Numbered from the stretch's first letter, positions 15,586 through 24,609 are shown. The stretch: 64,000 bases of DNA from a virus (IMGVR_UViG_3300034284_002638:37674-101673), one strand, 5' to 3'. Translations and numbers: made by a program. The notes: a model not told the origin generated them from the sequence alone.

Positions 15586-16322
15586 TAGACTTTAGCATAT
15601 TTTCTTAGATACCAGTGCAGAGACGCATAGTCACAGTCCAAATCGTTCAAAGAGGCTGCATTTTTCCACTCCAAGCGACGAAGTTCAACCAGATCCGGAC
15701 GGTAGAGAAGCATGAAATTAAAATAAATTTCATATTCGGACGCTCCTGAAAAACCAACCCCTCCAGGAGAAACATGCCTGAGAAAAGCCCTCCAGAACTC
15801 TTGGTCGTTGTAGGACTCCACCAGACCGAAAAGGCCGGAAAGGCATTCGAGATCGAATACCATGTGGTGGCATATTCCAGAAAGATCCGGATTCATCCTT
15901 TTAAGACTAGGATGTAGCCTGGCCATGTGCTCAAAGTATGGAAGATGATATTCGGATCCGAAATTAAAATAAATCTTGTCGGGGTCGGATCTAAAAAAAC
16001 TTGTCGGACGAAGAAAAAAGGTGTCGGAATCCAAGACAAGATATCTTTTTGAAATTCCGGAAATAACGAACCCAGAGTAAAGCTTTAAAAGCTGCTGAAA
16101 GTACCAGCCGTTTCTGTCCCTTTTGCCGTGAATGCACTTGACATCTTCTATAGAAAAAGGAAATGAAGACTCATTAACATGCTTGCACCCACAAATAGAA
16201 AGCGGAAATCTTGAAACCAGATAAATGTCCCCGCAGTCACGAACATTAGACCTTGTGTAAGACACTTGGGAGTGAATGACATCAAGATCATTTGGCCCGA
16301 CTGGGATGACAACATCAATCAT
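15582..16322 (-). CDS. DUF6492-like glycosyltransferase
   Basis: A protein of 246 residues. It begins MIDVVIPVGPNDLDV, as GT-A glycosyltransferases do, and contains YLVLDSDTFFLRP, the D-x-D metal and nucleotide-sugar site. The rest follows the DUF6492 pattern with a late EYEIYFNFML. It probably transfers a sugar to a phage or host polymer. It overlaps the 16315 gene by 8 bases. Its 3' end overlaps the SSB promoter -35. Confidence 0.75.
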   Translation of the reverse strand: MIDVVIPVGPNDLDVIHSQVSYTRSNVRDCGDIYLVSRFPLSICGCKHVNESSFPFSIEDVKCIHGKRDRNGWYFQQLLKLYSGFVISGISKRYLVLDSDTFFLRPTSFFRSDPDKIYFNFGSEYHLPYFEHMARLHPSLKRMNPDLSGICHHMVFDLECLSGLFGLVESYNDQEFWRAFLRHVSPGGVGFSGASEYEIYFNFMLLYRPDLVELRRLEWKNAASLNDLDCDYASLHWYLRKYAKVY

Positions 16323-16743
16323 TCTTGGAAAGGTCTATCTGTCCGGACTGGGCTTCAGACTCCGTCATGGAGCATCTGGCCTTATCCTCCAAGGCGTTTA
16401 TCTTGTCCTTGAGTGTGACATGGCCTTCCGCCTCCAAAGTTTCATTCAGAGTCTTTTTCATCTCCTTTTCCTTGAGGTACTCGTCCTCAAGAGCCTTGAG
16501 AATTTCAAGATTCTTTTCTATCTTTTGGCGAGACTTCTTGGCTTCAACTTCTTCCATGGCCTTTCTCTTTTCGGGATCCTTTATGAAAGGAACAATCTTC
16601 TCGCGAAACTTTTTATCAAGCATTGCTTGGCGACGCTCGCCCTTTTTTAGGATCTGCATCTTGTGCCTCTGGGCAGCAACCCTGGCTCGTCCCTTCTGCT
16701 CCCTAGCCTTTTTCTTCTTCTCTAATTGCTTTCTTGTGGCCAT
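16315..16743 (-). CDS. Basic coiled-coil protein
   Basis: A protein of 142 residues dominated by Lys, Glu and Arg. It starts with a very basic stretch (RKQLEKKKKAREQKGRARVAAQR), then long heptad-like helices. The composition suggests a DNA- or RNA-binding coiled coil. No family recognised. It overlaps the glycosyltransferase gene. Confidence 0.6.
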   Translation of the reverse strand: MATRKQLEKKKKAREQKGRARVAAQRHKMQILKKGERRQAMLDKKFREKIVPFIKDPEKRKAMEEVEAKKSRQKIEKNLEILKALEDEYLKEKEMKKTLNETLEAEGHVTLKDKINALEDKARCSMTESEAQSGQIDLSKND

Positions 16744-16745
16744 GT

Positions 16746-17462
16746 TTATCTCCTCCTAATATCGGGCATGTCTACTTGTTCGTAATTTCCCCAAAGATTA
16801 ATCTCTTCCTTCTGCGTCTCGGCCCCGACATACTTTGGGCCCTCGTCGGCTTCAATCAGTCCAGACCCAACAGCAACAAAGTACTCGGCACTAACTTTAA
16901 CATCCTTGCCCGAGTCGTCGGTAGTGTTGTAAACCAATGTGGATCCCAATGACTCCTCGGAATAAACAGGATATTTCTTGCCCAAAGTGAACTTCAAGCC
17001 CTTTTGCCTGACCTTTTGCTGCCCTATGGGGTCAGGGTCGTACACTTCCTGTCGTATTGCTCTACGGGCAAGGTTCTGGGATTTCTGGTTCCTCACGACA
17101 GGGCATGACCTGTCGGCCAACTCCTTGGAGGGGGAAGGCACGGGCTTGAAATCATCTTCGGATTCAAACTCTTCAGTAACAATGACCCTGCCCGAATCAA
17201 AACTGAATTTCTTGTTTTTTATGACTATGCCGTCGCTGGTTTCTCTGTAGCCAAGCTTCTTCTTGGCATACTCATAGATCTCCACATCAACTATAAGGAT
17301 ATTTCTTCTGGCGAGTTGCGACATTATCTTTCCGGCAATAGCGTCCAGCTCTATTTCTTCCGTTATCTTTCCTACCTTGCAGTTTCTGGTCTTGATCTCG
17401 TCTTCATAAACGCCGGGCCGATCTGTCGCGTCTTTATAGTGAAATACAATTTCATATCCCAT
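16746..17462 (-). CDS. Hypothetical protein
   Basis: A protein of 238 residues. I placed the start at ATG 17462 (MGYEIVFHYKDATDRPG) because AAGGAAG lies about 7 bases upstream; a longer frame would run into the preceding gene. An N-terminal alpha/beta part is followed by a Ser/Pro-rich linker and a C-terminal beta part with LKFTLGKKYPVYSEE, which looks SH3-like. Function unknown. Confidence 0.6.
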   Translation of the reverse strand: MGYEIVFHYKDATDRPGVYEDEIKTRNCKVGKITEEIELDAIAGKIMSQLARRNILIVDVEIYEYAKKKLGYRETSDGIVIKNKKFSFDSGRVIVTEEFESEDDFKPVPSPSKELADRSCPVVRNQKSQNLARRAIRQEVYDPDPIGQQKVRQKGLKFTLGKKYPVYSEESLGSTLVYNTTDDSGKDVKVSAEYFVAVGSGLIEADEGPKYVGAETQKEEINLWGNYEQVDMPDIRRR

Positions 17463-17505
17463 CTGGGTCTTCCTTGTTTTGCAACCTATACTAGTAAGAC
17501 TGGCG

Positions 17506-18120
17506 TCATTTCTGGGCGAGCCCTGTGCCGTATCTTGTATTAAAAATGACAAACGGCCTATTCTTCGCCTTGCAGAAGTCGGAAAAAACATCCTTGTTAT
17601 CTGCTAAGTGATCGACGCAAATGAATCCATCCAAATTCAAATACTCCCAGCAAGCCTCCAAATCTTCCTTGATCTTATCGCCATTGACCTTCTCCGTGAC
17701 CATGATCAAATCAAAACTAGAAGACATTTTGCCGATGAACTCTGCATCCACCACGCTCCCGTAGTGGTAATCTACAAGAAAGTTCTTTCCCTTTATGTCC
17801 CTTATATTGGAAATAGCTATTCTAGGAGAGTAGAAATCCTTGCTTGACCTCTGAAAACAAAGCATCCGTTCCACTGAGGGGCAGCCTTGCAAAAAACAAC
17901 AAGAAGGAAGACCCAAGTTGAATCCCAAGTGAAGAAGAGATTTAGTTTGGATCAGCTTGCCAAGATGATAATAAAAAGGCAGATAGTTTGGATCTTGATA
18001 TTGGCTGCTTTTTCTGGAGGATTCGTCTATGAGACGCAACTTGTCAAGGAGAACGCGGGGGCCAACCGCCTGGCCCTTGAGCTTGGCCGACAAGACCGGA
18101 TGAATCTGTTCTATGGTCAT
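17506..18120 (-). CDS. Methyltransferase-fold protein, tentative
   Basis: A protein of 204 residues. LLHLGFNLGLPSCCFLQG resembles the first glycine-rich loop of class I SAM-dependent methyltransferases, and later FDLIMVTEKVNGDKIKEDLEACW and LNLDGFICVDHL fit beta4-beta5 of that fold. The SAM-binding acidic residue is not obvious, so it may be inactive or another Rossmann-like enzyme. Its ATG overlaps the upstream stop. Confidence 0.5.
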   Translation of the reverse strand: MTIEQIHPVLSAKLKGQAVGPRVLLDKLRLIDESSRKSSQYQDPNYLPFYYHLGKLIQTKSLLHLGFNLGLPSCCFLQGCPSVERMLCFQRSSKDFYSPRIAISNIRDIKGKNFLVDYHYGSVVDAEFIGKMSSSFDLIMVTEKVNGDKIKEDLEACWEYLNLDGFICVDHLADNKDVFSDFCKAKNRPFVIFNTRYGTGLAQK

Positions 18121-18767
18121 GCAGCACCACTCAAAAGGCAGTGCTCCAACCCAATCAACTGCAAAAACACTCTCATGTCCTTCTCCGAAGACTCATCTCT
18201 AGATGAGTAATAATTCCATATCAAAAGATCAACCTTCGCTACAGACATTCCGGATCTGTCTACAAGACCCAAAAATTCGCCTTCAAGAAACAAATAGGAT
18301 TTTTTTCCAGGCGTGGTCTTAGGAGCATCGTAGCCGATCATCCTCATGAATTTTAAAAGATGCACATCAAGCCCAGCAAACCTCGCTCCTCTCCTGCTGT
18401 GGAGCAGAAAACACCTTGCCGTTTTGGGGCCAATGCCTCTCACGGACTCAAGATCATAAACGGAACAAGTTTTAAGGTCTAATCCCTTTTGGGCAAGATC
18501 CATCATGGATTTGCCTTTGTTGTTGTAGCATCCGATACCATGAACCCTAAGTTCTTCTGAAAGATCAGCCCCAAACATCCGTATAATTTCAAAAGGCTCG
18601 TCCGCTACAAACTTGCCCTTGCCGCGCAACATAAGACGGTTCAAATTGGCTGCTGCGGTGGAGGCCTTCTTCCCGGCGGCACATATCCAAAACAACAACA
18701 TAAGTTGCAACTCGTAATCGTTGCAGTCAAATTTAGTTATATTGCTCGGGTCTATGAGGTAGTTCAT
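18117..18767 (-). CDS. HhH-GPD (endonuclease III-like) DNA glycosylase
   Basis: A protein of 216 residues from the ATG at 18767 (a longer in-frame start would overlap the lipoprotein gene). The helix-hairpin-helix VRGIGPKTARCFLL has the Lys at the catalytic position of endonuclease III, and GLDVHLLKFMRMIG carries the conserved Asp about 18 residues later. No C-terminal 4Fe-4S cysteine cluster is seen. It probably removes damaged or modified bases in phage or host DNA. Confidence 0.75.
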   Translation of the reverse strand: MNYLIDPSNITKFDCNDYELQLMLLFWICAAGKKASTAAANLNRLMLRGKGKFVADEPFEIIRMFGADLSEELRVHGIGCYNNKGKSMMDLAQKGLDLKTCSVYDLESVRGIGPKTARCFLLHSRRGARFAGLDVHLLKFMRMIGYDAPKTTPGKKSYLFLEGEFLGLVDRSGMSVAKVDLLIWNYYSSRDESSEKDMRVFLQLIGLEHCLLSGAA

Positions 18768-18769
18768 AG

Positions 18770-18985
18770 TTATTGAACATAAGGCGGAGAAGGAATAATC
18801 TCTCCCTTGGGAGAAACAATCGCCCAAACAGGATGCTTTGAACTCCATCCGCCCCCCAGCACATAGATCTTGCATCCTTTCATCTCGGGAGGAAGTTCGT
18901 ACTCTCCGGTAACTTCAAGGTAGGGGGCGGGATCATGTGACACGCAGCCAGAAACGAAAAAAGCCAATAATAGGACGAATTTCAC
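18770..18985 (-). CDS. Small lipoprotein (possible outer spanin)
   Basis: A protein of 71 residues with a lipoprotein signal: MKFVLLLAFFVSGC, lipobox VSGC, cleavage before Cys14. The mature part of about 58 residues is Pro- and Gly-rich and ends PSPPYVQ. Short Pro-rich lipoproteins in phages are often outer-membrane spanins, and this implies a Gram-negative host. No inner spanin is adjacent; a candidate lies far away at 43408. The ATG overlaps the upstream stop. Confidence 0.65.
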   Translation of the reverse strand: MKFVLLLAFFVSGCVSHDPAPYLEVTGEYELPPEMKGCKIYVLGGGWSSKHPVWAIVSPKGEIIPSPPYVQ

Positions 18986-19482
18986 TCGGAACCTCCGCGA
19001 ACTATGTCGTTAACTCGATCATCCTTGTTTTTGAAAACTATGTCCGTATGAAGTTTGTCCATCTCCTTTCGAACCATATGTCCTCTGCTCATGGCGTTCT
19101 CGTGCGCCTTGTCCCACGCCTTGAGATGCTGCTTTAGAAGAGTGACCTTGTGCTTGGCGCCTATGATCTCCCTCTTGGCCTCACACACATTTGAATCCTT
19201 CTTGGCGTTCGCCTCCGCCAACTTATCGGTACATCCCTCCTCCTTGCTTTTCTCGTACGAGGCTGCAAAAAGCACATCGTGCTCGTACTCTTTAAAAGCC
19301 AATATGGCCTCCGCCTCGGCAAGCTTCTGGCTGAAGTAGTCATACCATAGAGCCAGATTCTCCATGAAGTTATTAAGACTAATCTCGTTAAAGGCAAGTC
19401 TGGAGTTGTCCAGCGTTATGTCTTGCCCTCCGACCTTTATAGATGTCTGAACTTGCGGGGGCGAATTATCAAAATTTGTCAT
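18982..19482 (-). CDS. UvsY-like recombination mediator, candidate
   Basis: An all-helical protein of 166 residues. Like T4 UvsY it has an early Trp/Tyr segment (NLALWYDYFSQKLAEAEA), a central Lys/Asp region and a late SRG motif (AMSRGHMVRKEMDKL) before a helix. The order and spacing, and a place between the replicative helicase and the recombination block, suggest the mediator that loads UvsX on SSB-covered ssDNA. Sequence identity is low, so this is inference. Confidence 0.45.
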   Translation of the reverse strand: MTNFDNSPPQVQTSIKVGGQDITLDNSRLAFNEISLNNFMENLALWYDYFSQKLAEAEAILAFKEYEHDVLFAASYEKSKEEGCTDKLAEANAKKDSNVCEAKREIIGAKHKVTLLKQHLKAWDKAHENAMSRGHMVRKEMDKLHTDIVFKNKDDRVNDIVRGGSE

Positions 19483-21086
19483 GCTTCCTCCAAACTTGGT
19501 TGTATATCAGGCGAGTCAGGATCGTCATATCCGACATCATCCTTAAACTTGCCTACCTTTTTCTTGAGTGTATCAACTTGGGCGTCGACATCCGAAGCCT
19601 TGTTGGTCTTCTTGAAAGAGTATTCGCGCCATATTTTATTGTATTCTGCTTCGCTTATCTGGTTCATCTGCAGGGTGTTTTTTGTGCCCTTGCCGCTCTC
19701 AAATTTAACCCAGCATGTAAATCTACTTTTTCCGTGTCGATGCTTGATGACAAATATCCTGCCTATGCCTGCTTCCTTTTCTGCCTGCATTTGGTTGATA
19801 GACCAACAGCCGTCAAGGGGCCGAATCTGTCCGTAAGAGTCCGCAAGGTTCGTGTCGTCTATGACTCCGTCCCCACCATGAAGGCCACCGTCCTTCTTTT
19901 GTGCTTCTCTGGCGTCCTTGTTCGGCTGCATGGCGGTGAATATGCAGATGTTATCCTCGGTCGCCAGACCTCTCAGATCCCTAACTATTCTGTATCTGGA
20001 TTCATATGTCGGTATTCCAGGATAATCCTTCATCTCGCCGATGTAGTCAATCACGAGAAGATCCGGCTTAAAACCAACCATCTGAAGCTGCTGCATGTAA
20101 GCCCTGAGCGTGGCCACGGTCATGCTTCCGGCTGGAAACTGCTTTATGACAAGAGTGCGTTTGTCTTCGTGATCCTTGATGTGCTCTTCAAAAGCAGCCT
20201 TGACCTTGGTCTTGAGTTCCTGAAGTTTGTTGATATCAACCTCGGCGAGCTGGGCATCAAACCTTTCGGCTATCGCATCCTCGCCCATCTCGAGCGATAT
20301 ATACAAAACCCTTTTGCCAAGTTGCTTTACATTTTTGAGAGCGGCACCGACCAACGCAAGACTCTTTCCGCTTCCACTGAGGCCTATCCAAGAGTATATC
20401 TCGCCCCTGTGAGGTCCGCCTCCAAGAAGCGCGTCGTCTATCGCCTCAAACCCGCTCGTGAACCTCTCGCGGGTCTCCTCTTCCTTCTCCATCCTCGCAT
20501 ACCTCTCCTCAAAGGTATCGAAGTAGATCAAGCCCTCCTCAAAATTTCTGTCCACAAGAAGCGCGTTCTTAAGGAGATCTTGAATCTTAGCCCATGTCGT
20601 CTCGCTTTCTGGGTCGCGACGAATCAATCCAAGAGACTGGTCGAAAGCAGACTTAAGTCCCATCAACTTGGCAAAGTTAACTATCTTGTCTAAGAGACAT
20701 TCTCTGGTCTCGAGGCCGGGTACATATTTTTTGTAAATAAGTTCAGCTTCGGCAGTATAGTGAAACTTCGTCTGATCGTCCCTATTTGCGATCTTGTCCT
20801 TGACCTCCTGCATAACGAGGGTCTTGATTGGAATCAACTTATATTTGTCTATGTAGTCAAAAAGAATTCTACAGATAAGCTGGTGTCGCTCATCTATAAA
20901 ATAGGACGGCTTGATAAGGTCGCGACACTGGGTGCAGAACCACCTGTCGTTCAACAGAAGGCCAACTATCGTCCTCTGGAAGTCCTCGTCCCATTGATAT
21001 TTTTCATTGGATTCTTGGGCGTCCGGATCCGTCAGCGCCTCAATCTCCATCTGCTCCTCGGGGGACAAGTATTCGTTTTCTTCCAT
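19479..21086 (-). CDS. gp41: Replicative DNA helicase (gp41/DnaB-like)
   Basis: A protein of 535 residues. An N-terminal domain (QRTIVGLLLNDRWFCTQC and onward) is followed by the RecA-like core: Walker A GLSGSGKS at 235-242, YISLEMGEDAIAERF (H1a), Walker B LLVIDYIGEM, then DNICIFTAMQPN and an arginine-rich KHRHGKSRF. It is the hexameric fork helicase of the phage replisome. The C-terminal tail is charged and acidic. Overlaps the downstream UvsY-like gene by 4 bases. Confidence 0.92.
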   Translation of the reverse strand: MEENEYLSPEEQMEIEALTDPDAQESNEKYQWDEDFQRTIVGLLLNDRWFCTQCRDLIKPSYFIDERHQLICRILFDYIDKYKLIPIKTLVMQEVKDKIANRDDQTKFHYTAEAELIYKKYVPGLETRECLLDKIVNFAKLMGLKSAFDQSLGLIRRDPESETTWAKIQDLLKNALLVDRNFEEGLIYFDTFEERYARMEKEEETRERFTSGFEAIDDALLGGGPHRGEIYSWIGLSGSGKSLALVGAALKNVKQLGKRVLYISLEMGEDAIAERFDAQLAEVDINKLQELKTKVKAAFEEHIKDHEDKRTLVIKQFPAGSMTVATLRAYMQQLQMVGFKPDLLVIDYIGEMKDYPGIPTYESRYRIVRDLRGLATEDNICIFTAMQPNKDAREAQKKDGGLHGGDGVIDDTNLADSYGQIRPLDGCWSINQMQAEKEAGIGRIFVIKHRHGKSRFTCWVKFESGKGTKNTLQMNQISEAEYNKIWREYSFKKTNKASDVDAQVDTLKKKVGKFKDDVGYDDPDSPDIQPSLEEA

Positions 21087-21114
21087 TGTTGGCCTAATAG
21101 AGCGAGCGAAGGGT

Positions 21115-22149
21115 TCAGTTTTCGAAAATTCTGTTGTGCGTGTTGTTCACTCTAATGAATTTGCAGCATTTGCTCAAGTCCTTGAGGCTCTCGGTGCCAA
21201 CATATGTGCAAGTGCTTCTTAATCCACCGAGAATTTCCTGGATGGTATGTTCTACAGGCCCCTTGTACGGAACTTTTGCGGAACGACCCTCGGAGGCTCT
21301 ATAGTTCGCAACTCCTCCGTTGAACTTCTCCATAGCCTCCTTGCTGCTCATTCCGTAAAAATTCATGAAGGACTTCTTGCCGGACTGATCGTACTCCCAG
21401 TCGGCCTCGCACTCGTCGTGGCCCGCGAGCATACCACCGAGCATCACAAAGTCGGCTCCGGCGCCGAAGGCCTTGGCTATATCGCCAGGGCATGTGCAGC
21501 CTCCGTCGGCGACGATGTGTCCACGCAATCCATGAGCGGCGTCTGCGCATTCAAGGCACGCACTAAGTTGGGGAAACCCCACGCCAGTTACGATTCTCGT
21601 GGTACAAGCCGAGCCTGGGCCTATTCCTATCTTGACAATATCCACTCCTCCCGAAAGCAACAGTTCTTGAACCATCTCCGGAGTGCAGACATTGCCGGCC
21701 ATCAGAACAGAATCTTTGAACTTGTCCCTCAACTGCTTGCATTTTTCCACGAAAAACTTCGTATAACCGTTCGCCACATCAAGACAGATGTGCATGGGCG
21801 CGGAGCCGAATGCCTTTTGAAAGGCGGACAACTTTTCAAAATCCTCGTCCTTGATCCCTAGGGTGTAAAAAGCTTGATCTTTTCGGAAAAATTCAACAAG
21901 TTGCTGAATTGAGTAGTGCTTATGCAAACAAGTGGCCAAGCCAAATTTAGAAAAGACCTCACTCATGGCAAAGGTGCCGACCGTGCTCATGTTGGCCGCC
22001 ACTATAGGAACGCCTTCCCAGTGAGAGCCGGAATTCAAAAAAGTGAATTTTCGGGTCAGTTCAACATTTCGGCGGCTTGGAGATTCAGACCTCTTCGGAC
22101 AGATGAGAACATCCGAATAGTCCAGCTTCACTTCGTTTTCAATCCTCAT
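21115..22149 (-). CDS. guaC: GMP reductase
   Basis: A protein of 344 residues, colinear with bacterial GuaC over its whole length: [40 protein letters not shown] with catalytic Cys182, [30 protein letters not shown], and [11 protein letters not shown]. It reduces GMP to IMP and ammonia with NADPH and so redirects guanine nucleotides to adenine. The complete active-site set suggests a working enzyme. It has its own strong promoter at 22169-22197. A guaC gene in a phage is unusual. Confidence 0.95.
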   Translation of the reverse strand: MRIENEVKLDYSDVLICPKRSESPSRRNVELTRKFTFLNSGSHWEGVPIVAANMSTVGTFAMSEVFSKFGLATCLHKHYSIQQLVEFFRKDQAFYTLGIKDEDFEKLSAFQKAFGSAPMHICLDVANGYTKFFVEKCKQLRDKFKDSVLMAGNVCTPEMVQELLLSGGVDIVKIGIGPGSACTTRIVTGVGFPQLSACLECADAAHGLRGHIVADGGCTCPGDIAKAFGAGADFVMLGGMLAGHDECEADWEYDQSGKKSFMNFYGMSSKEAMEKFNGGVANYRASEGRSAKVPYKGPVEHTIQEILGGLRSTCTYVGTESLKDLSKCCKFIRVNNTHNRIFEN

Positions 22150-22168
22150 GTCAACACCTCATTGCCCA

Positions 22169-22197
22169 AATTTAACACACATCATTTTTTTTGTCAA
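22169..22197 (-). promoter_or_regulatory. Sigma70-like promoter for guaC
   Basis: On the minus strand: -35 TTGACA (22192-22197, perfect), 17-base spacer, -10 TAAATT (22169-22174). A short leader with GAGGTG leads to the ATG at 22149. Confidence 0.65.
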
Positions 22198-22215
22198 TTG
22201 AACTTGTTTAACAAT

Positions 22216-22494
22216 ATGGGAAGAAAAAAGAAAATTATAGACAAGGTCATAAAGAAAAAGGTAGACAAAAGATGCAAGTTCTGCGGAGAAGAGGAATACT
22301 GCTTGCTTGATGTTCACAGGATAGTGCCCGGGTCATCGGGCGGAAAATACACCGAGACAAATACAGTCACCTCATGCAGCAACTGTCATCGAAAAATACA
22401 TGATGGAAAAATCAAAATTGACAGAAAGTACCCTTCAACAAAAGGATGGGTTCTGCATTATTTTGACGAAAAAGGAATAGAACACTGGGACTAG
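22216..22494 (+). CDS. HNH-family endonuclease, small
   Basis: A protein of 92 residues from the ATG at 22216. It has CKFCGEEE, then LLDVHRI and CSNCHRKIH, so the two CxxC pairs and the His residues fit a zinc-bound beta-beta-alpha HNH fold. A basic N-terminus (GRKKKIIDKVIKKKVDK) could bind DNA. It stands alone on the plus strand inside a leftward block, as free-standing homing nucleases often do. No intron is seen next to it. Confidence 0.75.
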   Translation: MGRKKKIIDKVIKKKVDKRCKFCGEEEYCLLDVHRIVPGSSGGKYTETNTVTSCSNCHRKIHDGKIKIDRKYPSTKGWVLHYFDEKGIEHWD

Positions 22495-23048
22495 TTCCCG
22501 CCAAGGTAATCAAATTCCGACAGAGAAACCATGCCGGTTCTTATGCTCTTTTCTCTCGTGATTCTCTTTCCAAGAGATTTTTGGGCATTCCATGTGATTG
22601 CCTTGCAGTAAGTTGCAAACTTAGAGTCCATTTTCAAATGGGCTTTTTTGTTGGGCCTTTCCTTGGCCGGAACCAATACCTTAGAAAGTTTATCCAGCAT
22701 CTTCTCTTGGTGCGGACCAAACTTCTGCTTGTTGGCGCCATGCCTTGTCTTGTTTTTCCATAAATTGGCAAGCCTTTTCAAAACTGACTTGATTACGGGA
22801 TCCTTGGCGTACTTCTTGCAAGCCTCAAAGCAAGCCTCAATATAACACTGCCTTTTGTAATACGAGGCCGCTCGCAAAAGAGCCATTCGCATATCTTGCG
22901 CTATATCTTCCTGGCTGTCGGTGTGGTTGTTGCGAGTGTTTTTCTTTATCAACTGCCACGCTTGGTATTCACAAAGTTCTCCAAACTTGCTGTCTAAAAG
23001 CAAATATTCCTCTTCTGTAACCGGAAAAGAATCTTGAATTATCTTCAT
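22491..23048 (-). CDS. Helical protein, possible sigma-region-2-like
   Basis: A basic protein of 185 residues. An early ELCEYQAWQLIKK followed by SQEDIAQDMRMALLRAASYY resembles the conserved core of sigma70 region 2, but I cannot see a clear -10-binding motif, and the rest is a long basic helical region. It lies between an HNH gene and the DNA polymerase. It may be a transcription factor or a replication accessory protein. The call is weak. Confidence 0.4.
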   Translation of the reverse strand: MKIIQDSFPVTEEEYLLLDSKFGELCEYQAWQLIKKNTRNNHTDSQEDIAQDMRMALLRAASYYKRQCYIEACFEACKKYAKDPVIKSVLKRLANLWKNKTRHGANKQKFGPHQEKMLDKLSKVLVPAKERPNKKAHLKMDSKFATYCKAITWNAQKSLGKRITREKSIRTGMVSLSEFDYLGGN

Positions 23049-24367
23049 GCTGGAACTCCTTCTTTTATATTTTGCATATCATTCAAGCTGTGTCCGAACT
23101 TACAAGTTGTTTTTAGTCTGAGTCCTGGGAACATAGGATCTTCCTCCTCCAAGGCGGCAGATCCTATCTCTTGGATAAATCCGACTTCGTTCTTGTTGCA
23201 AAGGACACAATAACCGTCATGTACATGAAAGCAGATGCCTGCCTTGCCCGAAAGGGCTTCGTGCAAACGCACCAGTTTTCTCAAACAAATCATGCTCGCT
23301 GGCGACTGGATACAAAAATTTTTAATCTTGTACAGTTCGTGGTCTTCAAATTTTCTTCTCCGACCAAAAACATCAGTCGCCGTGTTGTTGCCATCGGTGG
23401 TCTGGGAGTTAACCCAGTCAAAGGCAACGGGAAAGGTACTATTTAGCTTATATATGAGTTTGGAAGCAATTTCTTCCTTTATGCCCAACTTCTTGGAGAG
23501 AGACCTAGCTCCTTGTCCGAAAACAACGGGAAGAAATATATTCTTACACAATGTCCGGTGAGAATCGGTTGGATGATCTTGCTGCGTAATCCTACTCCAT
23601 ATCTCCCTATACAAGTCCTTGCCGGAGTCTAATATCCCTGCAAGGGCAGCATCTCTGCTGAGCCACTGGAGAACATTTACCTCCATGTTCTTATAGTCAA
23701 AGTATACGAAAACTTCATCATAGTCTTTTGGCCTCAGATTGGCTTTCTCATTGGCTCCTATCGAATGAGGGTTATAGGAGGAGAGGCCGTTTTTTACCGC
23801 CTTGAGACGCCCGTTTATCTGGCCTTCTATAACATATGTCGGATATACGCACCTTCTTTTCGCATTGTCTATTAAACAATGCGTTTCAATGTCAGGCATG
23901 ACCTTGGAAAACAAGGGACGATAGACCGACCGATAAAAATCGCAAAATCGAGTCCAGCCAGATTCGTTCATGGCCGCACGAAGAATAGCGGCGGCGGAGT
24001 TAAATGTTTTAGGCTTGTCTAGCGGAAAACCGAAATAAGAACAAATGATTGATATGTCGTAGATTCGGCCGACCATCTCTAGGTCTATTTCCGTCTTTCC
24101 CTTGAGATAGGTGAACAAATCCTTGATGCCCCAGCACATAACCACGCTATTCTCGTCAATAAAATGATAAAGAGAAGAGGCGAGGTAGGAAGAACTTTCA
24201 ACATCGGCCAAAGAAAGGGACGCCTTCTTCCCGCCATAATGCAAAACAAGTTCGACACACTCCTCGGAACTCGTCCAGTCCGGACACTCCTTGGAAAGGT
24301 AAAGGTAGAGATCCTTCCCCTTCAGCTGCGGCAGAACTTCTGCGAATTCGGTCATGGTTAAAATCAT
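23045..24367 (-). CDS. Short family A DNA polymerase
   Basis: A protein of 440 residues. Motif A is VYFDYKNMEVNVLQWLSRD (metal-binding Asp224). The O-helix is R271-x3-K275-x7-F283-G, with Leu279 at the E. coli Phe762 position. DVFGRRRKF is at 332-340. Motif C is HVHDG at 381-385, with Asp384 kept but Gly in place of the usual Glu. The first 115 residues look like a degenerate exonuclease domain without its acidic residues. T4-like phages normally use a family B polymerase, so this is either the replicase of this lineage or a second polymerase. Confidence 0.85.
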   Translation of the reverse strand: MILTMTEFAEVLPQLKGKDLYLYLSKECPDWTSSEECVELVLHYGGKKASLSLADVESSSYLASSLYHFIDENSVVMCWGIKDLFTYLKGKTEIDLEMVGRIYDISIICSYFGFPLDKPKTFNSAAAILRAAMNESGWTRFCDFYRSVYRPLFSKVMPDIETHCLIDNAKRRCVYPTYVIEGQINGRLKAVKNGLSSYNPHSIGANEKANLRPKDYDEVFVYFDYKNMEVNVLQWLSRDAALAGILDSGKDLYREIWSRITQQDHPTDSHRTLCKNIFLPVVFGQGARSLSKKLGIKEEIASKLIYKLNSTFPVAFDWVNSQTTDGNNTATDVFGRRRKFEDHELYKIKNFCIQSPASMICLRKLVRLHEALSGKAGICFHVHDGYCVLCNKNEVGFIQEIGSAALEEEDPMFPGLRLKTTCKFGHSLNDMQNIKEGVPA

Positions 24368-24399
24368 ACCCGAAAAGGTTTTTTAAATCCAGAGAGATC

Positions 24400-24609
24400 T
24401 CACCGCTTGTACAGAGAATACAAGAGATTTTTATCTAAATCCTTCAAGGACTTGACTTGGTAGAAGCGAAGTATTGCCATTTCATAAGTGATTCCCTTCC
24501 TCTCGGCCAATCTTCTTATGTTCCTCCTCAATCCCTTGTTCGTCTTCTTACTCTTGCAGGAACTCTTCCAAACAATCTCGGGAACAAGTCTCTTAATATC
24601 TTCTTGCAT
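24400..24609 (-). CDS. Small basic protein
   Basis: A protein of 69 residues from the ATG at 24609 (AAAGGA lies upstream; an in-frame earlier start has no such site). It is very basic (KSSCKSKKTNKGLRRNIRRLAERKG), which suggests nucleic-acid binding. It is the first leftward gene after the non-coding region at 24661-25111. Function unknown. Confidence 0.6.
   Translation of the reverse strand: MQEDIKRLVPEIVWKSSCKSKKTNKGLRRNIRRLAERKGITYEMAILRFYQVKSLKDLDKNLLYSLYKR

Noticed and set aside
19443-20693. 416-codon plus-strand frame
   Set aside because: It lies wholly opposite the replicative helicase gene, which has clear motifs; the antisense frame resembles no protein.
22216-22494. HNH protein as the homing nuclease of an adjacent intron
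   Set aside because: The neighbouring genes guaC and 22491 are uninterrupted, so there is no intron for it to mobilise here.
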